Below are positions 1-11,009 of a DNA stretch of 64,000 nucleotides, in pieces. The notes under the pieces are model-generated. The model was given only the letters and a program-made list of their open reading frames with translations. It was not told where the DNA came from and made no database searches. Location of the stretch: positions 2,728,001-2,792,000 of the forward strand of contig NC_089452.1 in assembly GCF_026210795.1 (NCBI RefSeq), in the 5' to 3' direction. The stretch is from Rhizophagus irregularis (lineage: Eukaryota > Glomeromycota > Glomeromycetes > Glomerales > Glomeraceae). Position numbers and translations under genes: made by a program. How positions within the stretch are numbered: the stretch's first letter is position 1; each line of letters starts with the position of its first letter.

Positions 1-2007
1 ACGTGATTCTAAAGTTGTGGTATCGTCTGAGACTACCAATTGTTTATATGAAGGGACGAAAATAGTATGTTCTCGTCTGATTTTGTGATCTTTGAGAAAT
101 TTCTTTAGGTCTCTTTCGAGAAATCCATATGATCGACCCGCGTCAATACGTGATTTTCTTTTCATCAAATAATCAGGAATGTATTTGTGAAATTCGTCTG
201 TTGAGTACATTAAAAATTCCACTTGTGATTTACGAGTATCCAAGTGATTGAGACTAGTACCAAGGTATATCACCTCTTGTTTGCGTTCTTCTTTCGCTTG
301 CTCCCTTGAAGCTTGTTTTTCTATACGCGTTCTCTCGAACGCTTGTTCCACTTCACGATGTACTCTTTCATTTAAGGTTGCTTGTCTAAACCTCTTCAAA
401 ATCCTACGATTAGTTTCGTCAAAATTTTACTATAGATTTATTATAGTTTCGGCAGAGTTTCAGCAGTTTTGGCATTTATAATAAGTTTCGGCAGTTTCGC
501 CTTTCTCCAAAGTTTCGCCAGTTTTTTAATATAACTTTAATATAGTTTCGGCAGAATTTCGCTTTTCGGCGAAACGCCATCTTGCCTAAACCCCTAGGTT
601 TCGGCAAGCAACCTTACTTTCATTAAAGTCTTGAAGCTCTTGTTCTCTGATAGATTTCTCCAAATTATACATATATGTAAACCATTCACGAGATCCTGGA
701 GTAATAAAGCGATCGTCAATGTAAATGGGATCTTTGGGTATAATATCACGATATTTTTCAGGGATAAACATGTTAGGAATAGGGTTATATGGTTCAGTAG
801 TGTCAGGAGGTTTTGGTATAATCCTAGGAGTATTAGGTTGATTTAGGTGTTTCGATAAGGTATTAATATTTTTCCAAGTTTTATTTTCGTTAGGGTGTCG
901 TTTGGCGTAAAATGGAACCAAAAATGGATAATCCTCAGGATTTGGTTCAGTAAAACCTTTCTTGTAAACTAAATGTCGAATGGGGAACTTGACGTATTGA
1001 TTTTTTAAGAATATGAACTTGTTTTTTCTAGCAGTTGCTAAAATGGCTTGGTGATCATCTCCTTTTGCTTTATTAAGAACGCGTCGACAAGCGCGAATAA
1101 AGCGTTTTTCTTGTTTTTGTCTGGTACGAAGGTTAGGACTAAAAATTCGTTGAAAGTTGGAGAAAACCTTTCTATACATATGTTTGTTGCCAAATTTCAG
1201 GATTGAATTAGCATCCCGAGCGTGGATAGAGCTAATATAAGAAATGCCCGTTCTTTTTGAGTAATAGTGTTTGGGCTGATTAGAAAGCCATCTATGATAT
1301 AAAAGATTAGCATGAAAAGATTTGTCATTAATAAAATCTTCATTTGTTTGTCTATTAAGTATATTATTTTTTGGTTTAATATTCTTGTAAAAATTGTGTT
1401 TAGTTAAAGATTTTTGATGATTGATGCAAGCACATCGATCGTTTGACATAATGAAAGGACTGGGAATTTGACATAAAGGAGGTGTATAAGGATTGTTAGA
1501 TTCATTATTAAATGAACAAGGAATATAAATTCTAAAATAAAATCTATATCTTTTATAACTAAAATTAAAAAAAGTTTTCGTCATCGTGTTGCATCTTGCC
1601 GTCAAAGAAGCACGTGATTCAATAATTTTTTTTCTATCCAATAATTTGTTGCGAATCAAATTAAAATATTTTAGTTGTACACGACGGGGTATAACTCTTT
1701 GTAAGGAAAAAAAATGTGTAAGCATGCAACTAATTTGGTATTTGTCATTCGGGAATGAACTTGTGTTGTTATAACTAATAGGTTTAGTGTTCATCTGATA
1801 ATCATTTGTGTATATCTTTAAATGAATATTATTGGTATTCAGAACATGATCGGTGAGCTCAAAAAAGAAACTCCTCGATCGGCGTATTTCATATATCTTG
1901 TTAAAACCTGATCGATTTGGTTTGATCACGTGAAATTTTTTCAGGGACACCTGTAAGGGAGTTTTCGATAATTTTTTATCCGAAGGAAAAAATTTTTCGG
2001 AAGACAT
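1..2007 (-). pseudogene. unrecognised ORF split by a MITE, runs off window start
   Basis: I do not recognise the product. A minus-strand frame opens at 2007 (ATG, MSSEKFF) and runs 473 codons, but its last codons (588-618) lie in a 244-bp inserted element (373-616). Beyond the element the same protein resumes at 366 and stays open to base 1, so the gene continues outside the window. Removing the element and one copy of the 8-bp flank (CTTTCATT) rejoins the two halves in frame, giving at least 585 codons. The protein is basic and rich in Lys, Asn, Phe and Arg; the part below 366 starts with a charged Glu/Arg/Gln helix. No signal peptide, membrane segment or catalytic motif is evident. It may be a lineage-specific or transposon-derived gene. 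The insertion breaks the frame here; other alleles could be intact. Confidence 0.55.
373..616. mobile_element. hAT-like MITE with 8-bp target duplication
   Basis: The ends are 21-bp terminal inverted repeats (373-393 and 596-616; 19 of 21 bases agree) beginning TAAGG, which fits the YARNG start of hAT elements. They are flanked immediately by a perfect 8-bp direct repeat CTTTCATT (365-372 and 617-624), the hAT target-site length. The 244-bp interior has no coding capacity and is rich in TTTCGGC and TTTCGCC motifs; the right end also contains a near-perfect palindrome at 581-608. It sits inside a minus-strand reading frame that becomes continuous once it is removed. Confidence 0.85.
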
Positions 2008-3211
2008 ATGTATAGTGTATAATGTATATGATAATAAAGGATAGTAAAAATTATGTAAATGTAAATGTAAATGGTAAATGGTATATTTAGGCGACAGTAG
2101 GGAAAAGAAAAAACTCTTATATAACTGCTAGGTTGTATATTACGTAGTGGGGGTATTTATATAACGTTGTCTCTTGACTGTATAATTCTATTAAAAGTAA
2201 AACTTTTACCATATGTATATACTAAAAGATATGGAGTGACTTGTGTATATTCGCGAGTTGTTGTAAGTTAAAATAAAATGTAATAGCTAGCGAAAATAAA
2301 AAAAAAAAAAAAACGTTTATTTCGTAATAATAAAAGTAATTCTACTGCGCCATTTTAACAAAAATTGGGTAGAGCGGAAAGAGTTTTTTTTTACCATTTT
2401 CGATTTCGATTAATCGAATCTAAATCGAATTTATAATTGCGTCGGAGTCACGTGACGTTACACAAATTTCCAAAAAAAGGAAATTTTGCTCCCCGGAAAT
2501 TTCGGAAAATCACGAAATTTTGGTTACACGGGTTTCCGAAAATGGATATTTTATGTCGATCACTTAATTCTGGCCGAAATTAAGGAATTAAGATTTTAAT
2601 GGTGAAATTTATGTTAATCATCAATGTTGATCATTTTTCAGCAATTTTGATAATTCCGATATCTGATATTATTTTTTTTACCATAACGTAGTTATAGAAA
2701 TGACATGACTACTTTTGTTGCACCATAATATATCGATTCTACTAGATACGATTCGATTTTCGATTAATTCGATTTTAGTAGAATCGATTCCAATCCCTAT
2801 TCCGGAATTAGTAACCTTGTATCACGGAATTTATTGAATCATTTACATTTTCCGTGAATGGATCCGTGAAAGGCTCATTTTACGGAGTTTTTACAGAGAT
2901 TTCGGATAATATTGATCAACTTCGCCTACGCAAAGTCCTGATTTTTAAACCCAATCGAAAATATTGGGGATAAATTAGAGTGTCACATTCGTAGGCATAT
3001 CCCTTTGCCAAAAAACGAGGTTGAATTATTCAATTTGTTGGAGGAGGAGTGGTTTAAGATGAATCAATTTATCAAAATCTAGTCGAAAGTATGAGAAGAT
3101 GTGTCTAAGCTGTAGTTAAAGCCAAAGGATATCCTGCCCGATATTAATAAATGTAGATAAAAGTATATTGATATGGTTTCTCAATAAAAAAATTTGAACA
3201 CAAATTAATAG
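2008..3211. other. intergenic, AT-rich, no gene seen
   Basis: No supported gene. It holds the upstream region of the minus-strand ORF ending at 2007, short TAAATG repeats near 2053-2080, several GATTAATCGAATC-type palindromic words (2401-2440 and 2745-2790) and AT-rich spacer up to the duplicated block at 3212. Confidence 0.6.
2732..2788. repeat. 57-bp hairpin with 13-bp arms
   Basis: Perfect 13-bp inverted repeats (ATCGATTCTACTA at 2732-2744 and its complement at 2776-2788) enclose a loop rich in GATTCGATT. It may be the end of a decayed palindromic element; no target duplication was identified. Confidence 0.5.
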
Positions 3212-3523
3212 ATCGCACACCATATATTACAGACTTTAAGACCAATAAATGAACAAAAATCAGATGATAAAGTAGTATATGGGAGTAACGCCATATATTG
3301 TGGCACTTACGATAATAGATTTTATTATTATTAGTTTCTATTTATTTCCACCAAGAGATCGATGAGCAGTAATAAAATAATCTAATCACGCGACACAAAT
3401 CAAGCATACAATGATGAAAAGTAATAATTTTAAATAATTTATTATATTTCGACATCAAAAAAAAATGAACAATGTTAAATAAAGTATTTATTTAATTAAA
3501 TATATAAATTTCTTTTATCGAGA

Positions 3524-5957
3524 TTATGAAATTACACACAAAGGAGAATCCCTCCCTGAATTACTTATTGCACTCCTCAAACTCTCATTGTCTCTCCGCA
3601 TTTGCTCTAACATTTGAGAGTGATGTCTTTCACTCGCTGCAATTTGTTCAGCAAGTTGTTTCTGGAAAAACTCATTTTGTTTTTCAATGGCTTTCTCTTT
3701 ATCTTGGCGTAATTGTTCTTTTAATTCTTCAGTTCTTTTACGATTTGCTTCTTCAGCCTCTCTTTGTATTTGCTCAAATTTGGCTTGTTGTTGTTCAAGT
3801 AATTTCCTTTTGTCTTCTTCATTTAATTTTTGTTGTTCAAGCATTTCGTTGTGCAATTGCTCAAGTTTCTGATTATATTTTTCTGCCGCAATATCTCTTT
3901 CTTTAATTAAACGCTCTTTCATCTCTTCATGCGATCTAGTTTGTTGGTCAATATTTGCTTGTAATTCTTCCATTTTCGTTTTGAAATTTCTTTCACTTTC
4001 TTCGCGCTCATGTTTTTGTGCTTCTATTTCCCTACGGAATTCTTCTTCACGTGCCAATGCTTCTAACCGGAGTGTCTCAGCCTCTTCTTTGGCTTTCATT
4101 GCCTTTGCTAATTCTGCATTCATTCTTCCTAATTGCGTCATGTATTCAATTGCAGTTGGGTATTGATTCTGCATGTATGAAGCGATTACTTTAGCAGCTT
4201 CAGGAGACTTCATCATTGATTTTTCGTAAGCTAATTCGAAAGCTTCGAGTGCTTCCTGAAATTCATCATTGCTCTATTTAAATGGAATCATTAAATTCTG
4301 TTAATATTTGCTTGCTAAATTTAAAAAAAAAAATTAAAAAGAAATCATACCTCAAATAAGTTTTCTTGATTTAATCAAATCTTTACGTATCTTTCCCAAT
4401 AATCCTTCGCAATATTTTCATTATGAGCCGTTAATTCATCAGAATTTCTTTTCGTGAATTCTTCTTTAATTTTGGACATTTTTTCGCTAAGTTCTTCGAT
4501 AAAACTTTCCATTTGAGTAGGACTTCCAATTACTTTTTCAAAAAAATATTTATTGGCTTCTGAAATACAATTATTATGTATTTCTGTGAATTCATCCCAT
4601 AAAATTGGTAATTTTACTTCTTCATTTAACAAATGGTCCATTTGTTCTTGATAAACTCCTACAGCTTCTTTAATTGCTTCTTGTGCGACAAATTGTATAA
4701 TTGATTCATACTCGGAAGGAATTGAAAGTAATGATGATGTTTCTGATTTGTTCATACGTTCAACGATATCATTTAGAAATTTCACAAAAGCTGAACCTTT
4801 CATAGTGGAAGATCCAATGTATTTAAGAGGAATTTGAGAATAAATTGATTTTACAGCATTCTCTACTTCGTCAACAAATTCTTCATCAAGTTCATCGGTA
4901 TCAGCGTCTTCCATATGCTGTAACATTTTTCTTTTACATCCTGGATGCTATGTGAAAGTAAAATATAGTTAGATATAATAAATAGATTAATAATTTAAAT
5001 GTTTAATAACCTACAGGCAACCTAAAATTCATGAAAAAAAAAATAGTTTATTATAAATAAATTTATATATAATAGCTTATAAATTGTATATTTATATTTA
5101 CCCGTATACATCAAAGTCATAAAAGAATTTCTTAATTCCTTTAGCAGCTATAAAATTTTTTTTGTTAGAATTAATCAGTTTATATTACCATTATTAGTAA
5201 ATTTCTTTATTTGTAACTTACCTTCGGGATTGACATTATTTAATTTTTCCAAAAAATAATCTTTAAAGCTCTCAGGACTTTCTAAAGTAAAATCACGTAA
5301 TAAAATAACTAATCTCGGTAAAAAGTCGCCTTCTTCTGGCTCTTGAATGAAATTACTTAGATCGGTCATTAGGTACAATTTACCGATATCATCTCTACCA
5401 ACAATCCCATTTATATTATAAATAAAAGTAGAAGAAAGGGCTAAACATAAAATAAATAGTTTCGTCGCCCAATGTTGGTCCTGTTTTGGATCGTCAATTC
5501 CTTCGCTATCCAAGACAATAACTCGTTTCTGAATTATTTTACCATCAGGTTGTTCACTTTCTAACGTGAATGGAGGAGACCACATGTATATTCCACGTGT
5601 GCACCCTTCTACTTTTGCTCCCAGATCAAAACCGTCATGTCGTCCATGCAATACATTTGCGAACCAAGATTTACCACGGCGATAAGAACCAACTATTTAA
5701 AAAATTAAATGGTATCATGTGAATATCAGGCGATGAAGTCTTAACAAATATATTTACTATTGATTTCTGATATAATTTTTACCAACTGAAATAATCGCAA
5801 GAGGTTCCCGGATGGTTTGAAGAATGTTTAATGCTACTGGATTAAGAACGATTTTACCGAAACCGTCTTTCGAATTATCTTCGACATATTGTAATAGCTG
5901 TATTGGAGCACCTTCACGAAATTCTATTTTTCTACCAAACCTATTACCTGCAGACAT
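3524..5957 (-). pseudogene. GBP-like large GTPase, copy A, premature stop
   Basis: Six exons by splice signals and homology to copy B: 5783-5957, 5222-5692, 5102-5147, 5015-5021 (7 nt), 4351-4947 and 3524-4273. The product has GBP/atlastin G-domain hallmarks: P-loop GSYRRGKS (residues 60-67, across the first splice), CTRGIYMW at 89-96, DSEG at 120-123 and the GBP-type LLRD guanine-binding motif near 189-192, then an LPHPG motif and the helical middle domain. In exon 5 codon 424 is TGA (4375-4377) where copy B has GGA, so the normal product would be 423 residues and lack the coiled coil and CaaX box (CVIS), though exon 6 is still open. A cryptic donor GTAAAG at 4381-4386, joined to exon 6, would skip the stop in frame at a cost of 12 residues. 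Known family members bind and hydrolyse GTP at membranes. Confidence 0.75.
5015..5021 (-). other. 7-nt microexon of GBP-like copy A
   Basis: On the minus strand the sequence reads TTTTAG, then GTTGCCT, then GTAGGT. Splicing these 7 bases between TAC-GG (end of exon 3) and CAT-CCA (start of exon 5) gives Y-G-L-P-H-P-G, the LPHPG motif conserved at the end of the GTPase domain in atlastin/GBP proteins. Without it the frame breaks. Both copies keep the same 7 bases and both splice sites. Confidence 0.7.
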
Positions 5958-7080
5958 AATTTTAACAAACTAAAAAATATAAGATAGTTTATTTATAGAA
6001 TTTTAAATTGTTACAAAAAAATGATTTTTTTTTTTAAATAAATTTGTTTTCGAAGCATTTATAAAGAATTATTCCAATCCGAGATATCGATATAATGACA
6101 TACATAGTTAAAGCTTGCCTGATTGTGACTGAAAAAAAACAATTAAATTCTAATACATATTTTGTATTTTCATGCATTTTCACATTGTCTTACAAATTTT
6201 TTTTACATTTTATAGGATTCTCAACTGTTCTTTTTTTCTTTTTTTCCTTTTTTCTTTTTGATTTAGTTAATTTTACGGTTTAGTGTTCAGGATTTAATGG
6301 AAGCTTGCGAACGTTCAAAATGGATGTCTTGATTATGCGACAATCATATGATTATAAAAGTTCATCTAAACCAATAAATTTAGGCCGTCACAATCGTCAC
6401 GCACATTCATTAACTTCTATTGACGATCAATATCGGAAAGAGGATTTAATGAGTCACATTTTTTTCAAAAATGTTTATTATAATGAAGGGTATGGAATTT
6501 CACATCTGCAGAACCACGTTCTTTTCAAATGAAAATGTCATACAAAAAATTTCGAAACGTTCACCGATAAAGGCTAAAATTTCCTATTAAGAGAGAGAAA
6601 GTCAAATTTAACTTTGAAGGTTTAGGTTAAAAGATTTGTAATCTACTATGATTCTATTCATAATCGGTGTGAACCTCGTTTCTTAAAGAAAATTTGCTTT
6701 TTAGAACTAACACTTCGGCTTTGAACCACAAATACCTCGGATAAAGATAAAAAAAATGAGAAGCACGAATCTAAAGAAAAAATCAATGATAAGATGGGAT
6801 TTTTATACAAAAAATCCATTGGACTTTGTTAGTATTAATCGTTTGTGCTGTTTTAATATGTTTTAATAGTATATTTTTTATTTTTTGAATATATTTTCAA
6901 ATTCTTTTCACTAAAGTTATAATTTCATAATTAGAAGGTATAGTTCAAATAGGTAAATTGATTTATAGCCAGAAATAGAATCAATCAATTTTATGCCATG
7001 ATCATATAATTTAATGTAATATAACTATATGAGCACGAAATATTTTTATATACTAACTTATTATAATATTCATCATTTGT

Positions 7081-8767
7081 ATTAAATGTAATCATATCAT
7101 AGTGATTCTTTACTAAAGATTTTTTAATTTAAAAAATTGCTTCAATTTTGTGGAGGGTTTTTGAATTATTGGATTCTTGTGCGACTTTCGGAACAGTCGT
7201 GTTTTACGACCAATGCCAAGTGTTCGGAGACTATTAGGATCCGATGCTTCGAAGAATTTGAGGATTAATGTATTGGATGGAGAGTAGACAAAAACATAAA
7301 GGGAGAATTTATAATATGCCAAAAAATACATAACTGCGCAAGTCTGTTTTCAGAGTCGGATCCACGTTATCCCACAGTTTGCGCGTGCAAATAGCGGTTA
7401 GGTTTGTTATGAGTATCGCCTGATGTAGGATTATGTAACAATTTCTTTAATGTTTTTTGGATGTGATTGTTATTTTTTTGTATAATTTTGGTAAGTATTT
7501 AGTATAACATTGGATAGTCCTTTAGATAGAATGGTTAGTTATAGGGATGTATCATTTTAGATGAGCATCTCTGTGTATTTTCTTTAAAATTATGTATTTT
7601 ATTTTATGCTATAGATTGTAATTAATAAAGAAATGCGTTTAATACTATTTTTTTTTATAAAAAAAAAAATTATTTAAGTTGATTTACCATGCAAATATTT
7701 TCAATTTTTAGAGACTTACATGTATTTATTTTACAATGATATTAACGTTCTTTAATAATTTTTATTTTAGCATCGGGTTCTGTAATGGATGGAACAGTGA
7801 CATGCCGCAGATTAGTAAATACAGTATAATAGAAAATAACAAAGAAGTGGGTTCATTCATTGCAAAACTTACTACAAGCGTTTTCCAACAAAGTAATGGA
7901 TGCAGAAGTTGCATTGAGAAACATGTATCGTAATGGTCACATATTATTTTTGGTATTTAACAACGAAATTTACGAGATTATATCAAAGTTTAATTCATAC
8001 AATGGATGGTTCGGGAAATTCGTGTACATAGGTGGTTAAAAGTATCGATGAATTTAGTGGAAAGGTTACTCATGCAATGAAAGCATTTGTTGATGCTGAA
8101 TCTTACAGAGGCCTCGCTGAAAAAAAGTACGACAGGGTATTATCGAAGCTACTAAATTTATTCATCATGATCCTGACGTAAAGTATATTTTAAGGTCAAA
8201 GAGGAAAGATATATTCCGGAAAAATTATTGGTAATAAAGCTATTGCTTGATGCATTGAAATGCAATGGACAAATTGAAACACGCAGAAAACATCGACTTC
8301 AACCTTTTATAATTTGGTTTAAAACTGAGTTCATTCGTACCAAAAATACCCAAAACCGAACAGAATCGTAAATCGGTTCGAGGCCATCCCTAAATTGGGA
8401 TTAATTCCAAAATTCCAAAATTCAAGATCTATAGACACAAGTATCATGGTTCGAATCTGAGCGTTGCCCGAATGCATGAGCGACATGATTAGTTTCAAAG
8501 GCTTAGAACAGCGTGGAATTACGTTTGTCTTTAAGAGCGCTTCGCTTATTTCTGCTTGCTTCTCACATTTAAAGTATGTAAATAATTTTTTTCTTAAATT
8601 TTATGATTACTTATAAAAAAGATATTTTCCTGAAGTATGATTATTACATACTACTATTATTATTAATAATTCCTCTAATATCCTCTAAAATTAAATATAA
8701 TTTGTTAATTTCATGCCATTCAGATTTTTCATTGAGGTAGTCTTTATACAAACTTTGTTATTGCATG
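7081..8767. other. intergenic with decayed coding traces
   Basis: No intact gene is supported. A 72-codon minus-strand frame at 7113-7331 has no recognisable feature. Short plus-strand frames at 7736-7933 and about 8035-8170 read like decayed coding sequence, but I cannot assign a family. Confidence 0.4.
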
Positions 8768-9414
8768 CAGTGTTGTACATTTTTGATGTCCGCAGCTTTT
8801 TTTGGTTGTCCCAGACATGTCCGCGCTCTGTCCGTACTCTTCTGTAACTTAAAACTCTACAAAAATTATATATATTTATGCATAATTGGATGCTAAAATT
8901 TTTGCTAAGTATCGAACAAGGTTATCATAGTAAGATTTTGAGGGGTCGGTTATCATTTCTTTTTTGTGTAACATGTCCCGGACTATACATGTTGCCGAAA
9001 CTTTTTTTCAATTTCGGCCGCATTTCGGCACCAAAATATAGCTACTTGTAGATATATCAATAAAATTTTTTAAACCTCAGATAATTTGGGCCAGATCTGC
9101 AGCAACTTTTGGCAGACTTCAGAAAATTTCGGCATAATCTGCAATAATTTCGAATCAGACTTTAAAGTTTTGGCCATATATTAAATATATGTTGTCCGAA
9201 ATTCCAGAGCCCTGCCGAAATTATGTAAGTTGGTCGAAATTCCTCAAAAGTTCTTTCATAGGTTCTTCAGACCCAGATTAACCTATTTGAAGCCTAATTT
9301 CAGCCAAATCTATGAAATCAGATGATCTTGCTTTGAAGAGTTTGTCACGTGGGCGAAATAGCCGAAATATTTCGGCAACATGTATATCCCGGACATTGTC
9401 CCGTGACAACACTG
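8768..9414. mobile_element. non-autonomous TIR element rich in TTTCGGC
   Basis: The outer ends are short inverted repeats CAGTGTTGT (8768-8776) and ACAACACTG (9406-9414), which fit the hAT YARNG rule, but I find no clean 8-bp target duplication. Inside is a second, longer inverted repeat (8972-9000 and 9370-9397) ending in TTGCCGAAA, so this may be one element nested in another. The interior has many TTTCGGC and TTTCGGCA words like those in the 373-616 MITE. No coding potential. Confidence 0.5.
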
Positions 9415-9794
9415 AATTTACATGTACGTGTACAATTAAATGAATTAATGCTTTCGAGTTCATCGAAATTATGCTCATATTGATACAGCATTAAAAATGA
9501 TCATTACATCGGTGTTCATTCAAACAAGATTAATTAATAATTTTGTATAAGCAAAGAAATCAGAATTTTTCAGCATTTATAATTTCAATTTGTAGTGTAT
9601 ACAGCAACTATATTTATTATATTTTATAAAAATTTCCGATATTTAATAACTTAGAATTTATGTCTAACATGTTCCTCCCTCCATTTAAAATTTAAATTCC
9701 CAGATGAACTGATCAATTTTGAAATATTTCTCCTCTTCCTAATTTTTTAATTACTCAGAATAAAGTGAAGAATATGTGGAGTATATTAATCAAA

Positions 9795-10181
9795 TTAATA
9801 CTTACAACTAGTCATATCAAAGTTTTCATAAACTACAGTACACGAAGAAAAAGGACATAACAGATAAATTAACGGGAAAAGGAAGAGAAAGTAATTTACC
9901 ACTTGAAGCCCTTTGAAGCCCATTGCCATTATTGAGACTAATAAGGCAACAGCAAGAAACAGCCAAGAGGGAATAACACCACGGATTAGAGGTAGACAGA
10001 GAGTATTATGTGCAATTAACCAAGAAAGAAACTTCAGACGATGAAGTATGATCTGTTTGTTTTGAATTGATCGTGTAAAACGTTGAACTTTCTTGTAACC
10101 ACTGCCAAAAAAGATGACCTTCATTTTCAAATCGCTCAACAAAAATGAGTTATCCGGACTTTTCGCCGAAGTCCATTTCAC
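9795..10181 (-). CDS. hypothetical small membrane protein ORF
   Basis: Unrecognised 128-codon frame. Two hydrophobic stretches are visible, about residues 68-88 (GVIPSWLFLAVALLVSIMAM region) and 95-112, consistent with two membrane helices, preceded by a basic segment. The start lies in the TTTCGCCGAAG repeat patch at 10142-10245, so the first residues may not be genuine. No paralogue in the window. It could be a chance frame. Confidence 0.2.
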   Translation of the reverse strand: MKWTSAKSPDNSFLLSDLKMKVIFFGSGYKKVQRFTRSIQNKQIILHRLKFLSWLIAHNTLCLPLIRGVIPSWLFLAVALLVSIMAMGFKGLQVVNYFLFLFPLIYLLCPFSSCTVVYENFDMTSCKY

Positions 10182-10245
10182 CGAAACCCATTTCGCCGAA
10201 GCAATTTCTCCGAAGCAATTTCACCGAAACAATTTCACGGAAATA
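10142..10245. repeat. degenerate TTTCGCCGAAG repeat patch
   Basis: About seven imperfect copies of a 14-17 bp word related to CATTTCGCCGAAGC lie in succession. The word is the same family as the TTTCGGC words in the elements at 373-616 and 8768-9414. No terminal repeats were resolved here. Confidence 0.55.
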
Positions 10246-10474
10246 AAACACCACATTTGGGTTGATATACATACAAAGACTATCCAGATTAACGTCTAAT
10301 CTAAATGTGGCATGGAAAATTATATGCAAGTTATCATGAGAGATTCTCAAGTAATAATCCATTTCGGCTCTGTTTTAGTTGATATTTCCGAACTAAAAAT
10401 AAAAAGTAATAAGTAATATGATCATTTTAAATAATTATTAATTGATCATAAATGAACAGGTCCTAATAAATTAT

Positions 10475-10483
10475 TATAAAAGG
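10475..10483 (+). promoter_or_regulatory. TATA box of ML-domain gene
   Basis: TATAAAAGG lies 68 bp upstream of the start codon at 10551, a sensible distance for a TATA element with a short leader. Assigned by sequence only. Confidence 0.5.
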
Positions 10484-10542
10484 CGACGGTTTCGATTTTA
10501 CTCTGAATTCAAATTATTGATAATTACATTTTAATCAAATTT

Positions 10543-10554
10543 ATGAAACCATGA
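10543..10554 (+). promoter_or_regulatory. overlapping minimal upstream ORF (ATG AAA CCA TGA)
   Basis: A three-codon upstream ORF whose TGA shares bases with the main ATG (ATGA overlap, 10551-10554). Ribosomes starting here would terminate on top of the main start codon, which could reduce translation or allow reinitiation. It requires the transcript to begin upstream of 10543, which the TATA position suggests. Confidence 0.35.
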
Positions 10555-11009
10555 ACCGAAATTTTATTTTTGTATTCATATTATTAGCTTCGCTTTCAAT
10601 AGTCAATGCTATTCCTATTCCACATAAACTTCTTAAACGAACAACCGAATTTATACAATGTAAACATTCACCAATGCCGCCCCCACTCTCTATAGTGATT
10701 TCACCTGATCCTGTCGTATCTGGTAACACCGAGACTTTTACTGTTTCCGCAACATTTGACCAAGATATTCCCGATGGAACTGATCTTACTGTTTTCTTTG
10801 ACGATTTTAATACTGGATCTATTATAGGGGATATCCATAGGGTGCCTTTGTGTGATGATGATGGATGTCCAAAAGCTGGAATTCAATTCACTAAAACACT
10901 GGATTATTCGGATGTACCTGAATTACCTAACCCATATGATATTCTAGTTGGTATTATGAAAAATACTGATGTATTGGCCTGTGCAATTGCTCCTTTTATT
11001 TTCAAGTAA
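10551..11009 (+). CDS. secreted ML-domain (MD-2/NPC2-like) lipid-binding protein
   Basis: A single-exon, 152-residue protein. Residues 1-20 form a clear signal peptide (hydrophobic core IFVFILLASLSIV, cleavage near VNA), followed by a KR dibasic site at 29-30 that could be Kex2-processed. The mature part has the ML fold pattern: four cysteines at 37, 101, 106 and 144, suited to the usual long-range (37-144) and hairpin (101-106) disulfides, with alternating beta-type segments and a C-terminal CAIAPFIFK strand. Length is normal for the family. ML proteins bind sterols, phosphatidylinositol/phosphatidylglycerol or other lipids; the ligand here cannot be told. Probably vacuolar or extracellular. 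Preceded by a TATA box and a three-codon uORF. Confidence 0.8.
   Translation: MNRNFIFVFILLASLSIVNAIPIPHKLLKRTTEFIQCKHSPMPPPLSIVISPDPVVSGNTETFTVSATFDQDIPDGTDLTVFFDDFNTGSIIGDIHRVPLCDDDGCPKAGIQFTKTLDYSDVPELPNPYDILVGIMKNTDVLACAIAPFIFK

Larger units (their letters stand above)
3212..7080. repeat. segmental duplication, copy A (with 18996-23775)
   Basis: Sequence from about 3212 to 7080 is closely matched, in the same orientation, by 18996-23775. The match includes the 3' flank (starting ATCGCACACC), all six exons and five introns of the GBP-like gene, and about 1.1 kb of its 5' flank. The outer edges are abrupt: beyond 3212 on the left and about 7080 on the right the two loci no longer match. Copy A lacks the 0.73-kb insertion found in the 5' flank of copy B and has a shorter coiled-coil region. 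In the 5' flank (5958-7080) I see no second gene; a 75-codon plus-strand frame at 6305-6532 is only partly kept in copy B. Confidence 0.85.

Noticed and set aside
3526-3906. 126-codon plus-strand frame, and similar ones at 19528-19905 and 19578-19871
   Set aside because: They are antisense shadows of the coiled-coil exon of the GBP-like genes; long only because of the repetitive Glu/Lys/Gln codons.
6095-6283. Hydrophobic 62-codon frame and its counterpart at 22238-22441
   Set aside because: T-rich low-complexity DNA; the frames differ between the two duplication copies.
6305-6532. 75-codon plus-strand frame in duplication copy A
   Set aside because: Copy B keeps only the last third in frame (with a 6-bp insertion) and has stops before it, so it is probably not a gene, although the shared end is curious.
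8450-8520. GGTTCGAATC, tRNA T-loop-like word
   Set aside because: The flanking bases do not form the T stem, and no anticodon or acceptor stem could be drawn.
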